A model generated the notes under the pieces. The model was not told where the DNA came from. It was given only the letters and a program-made list of their open reading frames with translations, and searched no databases. Below, piece by piece: positions 57,761 through 64,000 of a stretch of 64,000 nt of DNA. The position numbers were made by a program, and so were the translations under genes. Numbering within the stretch: the stretch's first letter is position 1; the number at the start of each line of letters is the position of its first letter. The stretch spans positions 434,001-498,000 of the forward strand of contig WPIO01000139.1 in assembly GCA_009760855.2 (NCBI GenBank). The letters run 5' to 3'. The stretch is from Cristatella mucedo (Eukaryota; Bryozoa; Phylactolaemata; Cristatellidae).

Positions 57761-59667
57761 TAATAATAATAATCATAATAATAATGCACTTGATAAAATG
57801 TAAAGTGCCTAGAAAGAAATTAAGTTCTCTTTCTTTTAGTTCTCGTTCTTCTTTTTTTTTTATTAAGGGCGCTTTATCGAGAACATTATTATTACTATTA
57901 TTATTATTATTATTATTATAAAGCACCCCAAGAGAATTCAATCTCTTTCTACGCGCTTTACAGTTGCTGCACAGGGAAATGCAATTGAATGGTGAGTAAT
58001 ATCATGCTTGAAAAAACAAACAAAATGAATAACATGGTTAGGGGTGACATGCATAGAGTCAGCATGCAAATGTGGTTAGTGGCAGCATGCACAGTGTCAG
58101 CACGCATAAGCACATCAAGGACGAATCACAGAGACCCACTAAATGCTGTCCTAAATAGGTGTGTTTTTAAGTTCTTTTTAAATGTGGTCAGGTAAGAGGA
58201 TGTTCTAACGCAGGTCGGGAGGGAGTTCCAGGCTTTGGGAGCATATGAACTAAACGCTCGGTCTCCAAAGGATTTGAGGTTTGTACAAGGTATTTGTAGA
58301 CTGTTGGATTCCGAAAAGCAGGTGGTGCGATGCTTGGCCTGATGGGGGAGTATATCTGAGAGGTAGGCTGGAGCCAAAGAATGAAGTGACCGAAAAGTGA
58401 GCGACAAAACCTTGAAGTCAATCCGTTGCTTGACTGGTAGCCAGTGCAGGTCGGCGAGAAGTGGTGTAATGTGGCAGCTGCTACGCTCACGATAGACAAG
58501 CCTAGCTGAGAAGTTGTGCACCAGCTGCAATCGCCTGATCGCACATGCTGGTAGGCCAGTAAGCTGAGAGTTGCAGAAGTTGAGACGGATGTCACGAATG
58601 CATGGACCAACTTGGTCGTGGTATCCTTATCTAAACAAGCCCGACTTTTAGCAATGTTATGAAGCTGAAAATAGGCAGATTTGACTTTGGAGCTGATATG
58701 GTCGTCTAACGAGAGGTCGCTTTGGAATATGACACCTAGATTTCGAGCTGATTCAACTAGAGATATGCTGGCTGAGCCAATTTTGAGCCCCACCCTTTCC
58801 AATTTGTGAATCACACTGGGTTTGCCCATAACTAGTAAGTTAGTTTTATCATCATTTAGTTTTAGAAAATTTGCTGCCATCCATGTGAGGATGTAATCGA
58901 TACATGCAGCAAGTGAGTTGAGTGAATTTGAGGTGCTCGAAGGCTGGGAGGGATCAAAGCAAAGGTACAACTGAGTGTCAATCGCAAGGAAGTGAAAGCC
59001 TAAATTGTGCTTGGCAATCACATCAGCAAGAGGCAGAGTATAAACCGTGAAAAGAACAGGACCTAGCACTGAGCCCTGAGGTACTCCATATTTCAGAGGT
59101 ACTTCACATGATCTTTGTCCATTCACGTCAATACTCTGGAGTCTCCCACTGAGATAGGACCTGAACCACTGCAGAGCAGTGCCAGTGATGCCCAGGCGAG
59201 ATGCGAGGCGCTCTAGAAGAACTTTGTGATCGATGGTATCAAAAGCTGCCGGAAGATCAAGCAAAACAAGCAGAGACACTCTACCCATGTCTGCATTCCT
59301 AAGTAGGTTGTTGTATACCCGAAGCAATGCTGACTCTGTGGAGTGATTAGCTCTAAAGCCAGACTGGAACTTACTAGCAAGGTGTGAGGTTTCGATATGC
59401 GAGTTCAGCTGGTCCGCCACGACCCGTTCGAGTGTCTTTGATAGGAATGGTAGAAGGGAAACTGGGCGGTAGTTGCTCAAGTTCTCTTGGTCTAGTGTCG
59501 CTTTCTTGAGAAGTGGCCTGACTACAGCTTTTTTGAAAGGCGCTGGGACATGACCTGAGGCTAATGACATATTAATGGCAGCAGCAGATCAATGCAAGGT
59601 AGGAGCAGGACAGTGGGAATAGGGTCCAGAGGACTTGTTGTCTTCTTTGATTGTCTCAAGTATAGCC
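57761..59667 (-). pseudogene. LINE-A reverse transcriptase inserted in copy 2, catalytically dead
   Basis: 460-codon frame 58188-59570: [18 protein letters not shown] at residue 10, RT start [10 protein letters not shown] at 33, motif [14 protein letters not shown] with Asp105, motif [12 protein letters not shown] at 161, but the catalytic box is LAID at 195-198 (58977-58988) where the plus copy has YADD. A one-base loss near 58585 moves the C-terminal part into frame 58126-58530, ending FRTAFSGSL. Upstream to 59667 is RT N-terminus (PLDPIPTVLL). The 3' end at 57761-57980 is complex, with tails in both orientations. The flanks match copy 1 at 5612-5640. Confidence 0.92.
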
Positions 59668-60199
59668 CTCCAATAGAATGATAATGACTAATAATAATAG
59701 TAATACATTTGTACAGCACCCTCAGAGAGCATGATATTGTTCTTGGCAATTTTCATATGCTGCAAAGGAAGCATGGTGGAATGGTTAGTGGTAGCACTCT
59801 GAATGACAACAAGCACAACACGGTTGGAGGTGACATGCACAGCATCAGCATGCAAATATGGTTGGTGGCAGTATTCACACGGCGTGCGTAAGCACACCGA
59901 TGACGAATCACGTGGACCCACTAAATACTATGATAAATAGGTGCAGTTTTAGTTAGTCTTTTAAATGTCCTTAAGAGAGGGTGATGTCGTGATGCCACAC
60001 TGGCGTGATGCCTGCAGAAAGTCAGCTCCAGGCTTTGGGAGCATATGAACTAAAAGCACGGTCACCGACTGATTTGTGGTTCGTACGAGGTGTAGATAAA
60101 TGATTAGGTTCAGAAAAGTGGGTGGTTCAATGCTTAGCCTGGTGGGGAAGTAAATCTGACTGGTAGACTGGAGTTAAAGAATGAAGAAACCTAAAAGAA
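59668..60199 (-). pseudogene. LINE-A fragment (duplicate of 5649-6199)
   Basis: AATAATAGTAATACATTTGT, ACAGCACCCTCAGAGAGCAT, then the UTR and C-terminal blocks as in copy 1, with about 8% differences. Confidence 0.75.
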
Positions 60200-60732
60200 A
60201 GTGACAGAATCTCTATTTGGGGGCTGCACAACATGGTGTAAAAAATGCAGCAACAGAGATCGACGACAAGCAATGCCCATGATGATCCTGCCCAAGCAAG
60301 CATGCGAAACCATCCAAGTATCGTGGCCTTCACAGCATGCAATATCACATAAAGAGAGCACTCAGGGCCCCAGCCAGAAGAACTCCTGGCCACCTGCGTT
60401 TACCAAATCATGCGCAGGCAACCACTCAAAAAAAATAGGAAAAAAGGAAATTTCACCAGGATGTTATACAAAAGCACATCTCTCTTGCCCTGAGCCATGA
60501 CAGTTTGCACAGTGTGCACAGTTTTAGAATGCACGAGCACACAAAGTGCAATTCACTTGGATCGAGCAAAGGCTTCAAGGAGCAGGTGGGCTTTTTAGCT
60601 ATGCTTTAAATGTCTTTGAAGATACAGCCTCCGAGAAACTTGAAGACAAATAGGTGCATATCTAATCAACCAGACTAATGAGAGCAAGAGGTGCCACGGG
60701 AGGCATGAAATGAAAGTAATTTTGATGCACCG
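60200..60732. other. Unassigned segment (duplicate of 6200-6685)
   Basis: Matches copy 1 at roughly 90%. A 99-codon plus frame (60201-60500) is shorter and differently framed in copy 1, so I do not call it coding. Confidence 0.45.
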
Positions 60733-60866
60733 GTATCTAAAGCTGTATCTATAAATAAATAATAAATATTTAAAAATATACATAATATGTATATATAATA
60801 TTTATAATATTAATATATATTAATATATATATATCAATATATATATATCAATATATGTATAATATT
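60733..60866. repeat. AT-rich microsatellite at the LINE-B 3' side
   Basis: AATATATATTAATATATATA and ATATCAATATATATATATCA type repeats directly adjoining the LINE-B tail. Confidence 0.85.
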
Positions 60867-62259
60867 TAATGTAATGTAATGTAATGTATCTCCATCAGTA
60901 ACTCCACAAAGTCATAAAGACCATGTGGGTGTTACGCAGGGGAGTTTTGTATAGCGCACTCACAGCCTAAGCGGCTTTCGGTACGCATTCGGTAGCCAAC
61001 AGACTTCGTCTCACGCAACAAAGAGAAAGTGGGAAGCATAGCAGAGTTAGGAGAGCAGTTGAGGTAGTGAGTAGCATAGAAGTAGCAGTTCAGGACCGCT
61101 GAAAAAGATGTGCCATAGTCGGATATGGAGAGTAGATGTCGTTGCGTAAGAATTGTGAAAGCGAGTTCCACAGTCTAGGACCTGCAGAGCTAAAGCTTCT
61201 GTCGCCAACTGTCTTTAAGCGGAGGAATGGGACAGCTAATTTATTGTCCACACAGGACCTGAGGGCGCGAACAGGCTGAAACTGATGCAGCAGTTCAGCT
61301 AGGTATGAAGGAGCCAAGCCATGGTGGGCCTTGTGGGTCAGCGTAAGAACTTTGCTCTGTATCCTTTGCTCAACCGGCAACCATCCTAGCTCTTTCAGCA
61401 AAGGAGACACGTGCTCAAACCGCTGGGACTTGAAGACCAGCCTTGCAGTCATATTCATAGTCCGCTGTAGTGGCATAATAGCTTTCTTTGGCAGCCCAGC
61501 CAAAAGGGAATTACAATAATCAAGCCGAGACAGAACTAAAGAGCTAGCTAAATTTTTTACAAGCCACTGTGGGAGACAGCTTCTAATCTTGGATAGGGAT
61601 CGGATGTGATGGCTAGCTGTAGAGGCAGTCTTCTGAATGAAGCTTTTGAAATTGAGGCAGCTGTCGAACACGACACCTAGATTACCAGAACGTGGTGAAG
61701 GTCGCACAATAGCATCACCTATTAGAACAGCAAAGCCTTTTAATCCAGCCACACGCTTAGGGTGTCCTATGAGAAGCAGTTCGGTTTTATCGTCATTTAA
61801 TTTCAGGAAGTTTTCCGACATCCAGGATCGAATATCGGCAAGGCAAGCATTCAGTTTCTCAGTTGCTGCAGCAGATTCCGACGGTTTAAATGACAAATAC
61901 AACTGAGTATCGTCAGCATAGAAGTGATATCTTATTCCATGGGCCTTAATCACTTTTCCCAGAGGTTGTGTATAAATGGAGAACAGCAAGGGACCAAGTA
62001 CAGACCCTTGAGGGACTCCACAGGTGACCCTTCTCATGTCTGAGACCTGACCCCCACACGACACGGATTGAACACGATCAGACAAGTAGGATTTAAACCA
62101 CGCCAGTGCTTCGTCTGCCAAACCGATCGTTGTTCTCAATCGTTCAAGCAGAACTTGGTGATCAATGGTGTCGAAGGCAGCAGACAGATCTAGCAGAGCT
62201 AAGGCAGTGACATTCCCGTCGTCGTTTGCCACGTAGAATGTCATTGTTAACCCTGTTTA

Positions 62260-62269
62260 TATATGTATG

Positions 62270-62302
<33 letters not shown>

Positions 62303-62325
62303 GTATATGTATGTATATATATATG

Positions 62326-62366
<41 letters not shown>
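62260..62366. repeat. (TA)n/(TATATG)n microsatellite at the LINE-B 5' side
   Basis: TA runs broken by regular TATATG units, lying between the truncated LINE-B 5' end and the resumed duplication sequence AAGCCGGGGCAAGAAAG. Frames of YIYI residues across it are artefacts. Confidence 0.95.
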
Positions 62367-62367
<1 letters not shown>

Positions 62368-63682
62368 AAGCCGGGGCAAGAAAGCCGGATGGACCTAAAA
62401 CTGAGTGACAGAGACTCCAAGGCGATACACTGCTTCATAGGCAGCTAGTGACGACGGTTGAGCAGTTGTGTAATGTGGCAGCTGCTATGTATCCCGTCAG
62501 ACAGACCCAGTTGCAGAGCACTACCCAACCGTAGGAGTCTTATTGCATGGACAGGAAGACATACAAGTGTAGTGGGAAGAGGAGTAGTTGGGATAATAAC
62601 AATACTAAATTAGGTGAGTTTAAAAAGGCTGCTAGACTAGCTTGCATTTCCAGTCATATTCAGATCTGCTTTCCAGTGGCAGCTGCAACTGTCTTGGGGA
62701 ACCAACCGTATTTCTAGAGCTGCAAACGAAGTCATCATTTTTGCAAGTCCATGGAATTTTGCCGGGCAGGGTAGCATCAGCAAAAACCTCCAGGCTCTCA
62801 ACATGGCAAGCGCAGACTTTTTAAGCCTCAGAAGAAACTTCCGGGTGGCTGGTCTTGAGCATGGAGCTCCCAGCTCTCGCTCGATGCCGTAGAAGAGCCG
62901 AACAGGTCAGTAAAATGAACAGACAAAGTAACGAGAGTAACGACTAAAAGTTGTTTAGATGGGCTACACAACCTTTCCCAGCAAAATTCCGAAGTGTATG
63001 CCTCAACTTCTCGTCACTCCCCTCCATGCCAAGCTTTGCCCTCTCCCACAACTTGCAGATTTTCCGGCAGTGTCCTTGTAACTGACTAGAGAATACCAAA
63101 ATTGGCCGTCCGTCAGCAGTATCAAATCTATTCAAATCTAATCTATCAAATCTATTAACATTTTTTTAAATATGATGGCTCTGGGGAGAACCAGCCATAG
63201 TTGATACTTGAGAAAAAGTAGGTGCTGATGATTTTGGCCCAGGGTGGGGACAACGAACCACAGAAATAATGCTTTTGGACTGACTTAAAACAGAATTTTG
63301 AAAATTCCACTCAGTAGATGAAATATTGCTCCCAAATGCAGCAGCAAGCTGCGACGGCTTCAAAATTTTCTCCTACAGCTGCCCTGAACCCAATTGCACA
63401 GTACTTGTAAGGCATCTACCACCTTCACAACTCACCGGGTTTAAGCAACGTGCAGTACATGGCCGAAAAACAGGCCCACTAAGACAAGAGGAAGTCAGCC
63501 AAACTAGGTTATGCAGCAGTTTGTCTAGGTGGGCACGATTTGCCATACTGAAAGGCAGAGAAAGATCAACGCACATGTACAGCTGAGTGTAATCTGCCTA
63601 GAAATGAAAGCCCGGATCGGGCAAGGCGATTACAACAGTAAAGAAAAATAATATACATTATTTAAGAATGTGGGCCCAGTAC
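62368..63682. other. LINE-A-like scrap, then unassigned sequence (duplicate of 6690-8849)
   Basis: 62368-62600 equals 6690-6950 (weak minus LINE-A). 62606-63290 equals 7806-8455 with 10-15% differences. 63290-63682 is almost identical to copy 1. Minus frames 62944-63135 and 63166-63363 are not open in copy 1. Confidence 0.45.
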
Positions 63683-64000
63683 AAAACCGGCCTGTGCAAT
63701 CAGGCACTCACAGTTGGTAAAAAAACTCTGCAGCTAGGCTTGTCTGTCGTTACCATCACAGTTGCAACGTCACACCACCTCCTGCCGAACTGCACTGGCT
63801 CCCAATCAAGCAGCATATTGACTTCAAGGTTCTGCCACTAACTTTTAGGTTCCCTTTATTATCTAGCTCCAGCCTACCTATCAGAAAACCTCCTCCACAA
63901 GGTCAAGCATTGCATAAGTCAAGCATTGCATCTGTTCTGACTCAAATTGTTTAGCTATACCTCGTACAAACTTCAAAAACCATAGGACGCCATGGCTATA
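63683..64000 (+). pseudogene. LINE-A fragment running off the window end
   Basis: ACCGGCCTGTGCAATCAGGC, CTCTGCAGCTAGGCTTGTCT, then past the copy 1 break to ACTTTTAGGTTCCCTTTATT, CAGCCTACCTATCAGAAAAC and AAGCATTGCATCTGTTCTGA. A short duplication of GTCAAGCATTGCAT sits at 63902-63931. Confidence 0.75.

Larger units (their letters stand above)
60733..62367 (-). pseudogene. LINE-B reverse transcriptase inserted in copy 2, longest intact RT frame
   Basis: An uninterrupted 384-codon frame (61090-62244) holds motif [16 protein letters not shown] (Asp19), motif [16 protein letters not shown] (75-89), YHFYADDTQ with YADD at 109-112, [15 protein letters not shown], and the C-terminal part [20 protein letters not shown] ending MAHLFQRS. 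The catalytic aspartates are all present. The RT N-terminus and endonuclease are missing, so it is 5'-truncated. The 3' end has a (TAATG)n run at 60868-60888 (plus strand). The insertion is bounded by AT-rich repeats (60733-60866 and 62260-62366). It looks the youngest LINE here. Confidence 0.92.
52188..63843 (+). repeat. Direct segmental duplication, copy 2
   Basis: Matches 1-9013. Relative to copy 1 it carries a 38-bp deletion near 54447, LINE-A inserted at 57761-59667, LINE-B inserted at 60733-62367, and lacks the 840 bp of 6964-7806. Divergence varies sharply along the block. Confidence 0.95.

Noticed and set aside
60201-60500. 99-codon plus ORF as a gene
   Set aside because: In the duplicate (6224-6460) the frame is shorter and shifted, so it is not under coding constraint.

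Overview
This window looks like invertebrate animal nuclear DNA made mostly of decayed transposable elements, with one confident host gene. Evidence for an animal: an F-box/leucine-rich-repeat protein of the FBXL4 type (minus strand, 48197-49996), CR1/L2-like (Jockey superfamily) non-LTR retrotransposon remnants, tRNA-derived SINEs, solo LTRs, and AT-rich gene-poor sequence with many microsatellites. There are no bacterial operons, rRNA or genuine tRNA genes. I cannot name the species.

Layout. 1-9013: first copy of a direct segmental duplication, built of nested LINE and SINE fragments. 9014-17630: more LINE remnants, including a near-readable reverse transcriptase (RT) at 10036-11655. 17793-20626: two solo LTRs of one family in opposite orientation, each with its own 4-bp target-site duplication, followed by a 760-bp polypyrimidine microsatellite. 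21886-46100: a graveyard of LINE-A and LINE-B copies in both orientations, two SINE types, an 8-bp minisatellite and a degenerate satellite. 46101-48196: no gene seen. 48197-50220: FBXL4 as one uninterrupted ORF, preceded by a 74-codon ORF whose stop overlaps its first ATG. 50221-52187: sparse LINE debris. 52188-63843: second copy of the duplication, which gained two LINE insertions (57761-59667 and 60733-62367) absent from copy 1.

Names used here. LINE-A: RT remnants with a 3' end that reads AAGCGCCTAGAAAGAGATTA, then a GTTCTCT block and an (ATT)n tail; roughly 25-30 copies. LINE-B: a related RT family ending in an ATTAC-type repeat tail; about 8 copies. SINE-1: tRNA-like head joined to the LINE-A 3' end, so probably mobilised by LINE-A. 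SINE-2: tRNA-like head with an unrelated tail. None of the LINE copies has an intact endonuclease plus RT, so every copy here is non-autonomous. The best RT reading frame is the 384-codon LINE-B at 61090-62244, which keeps all catalytic aspartates but lacks its N-terminal part.

How the parts relate. Apart from FBXL4, the genes do not form a pathway; the biology is transposon ecology: 5'-truncated LINE insertion into older LINEs, SINE parasitism of a LINE tail, LTR-LTR recombination leaving solo LTRs, and a duplication (or unmerged haplotype) whose divergence is strikingly mosaic. All alignments and difference counts were made by eye.
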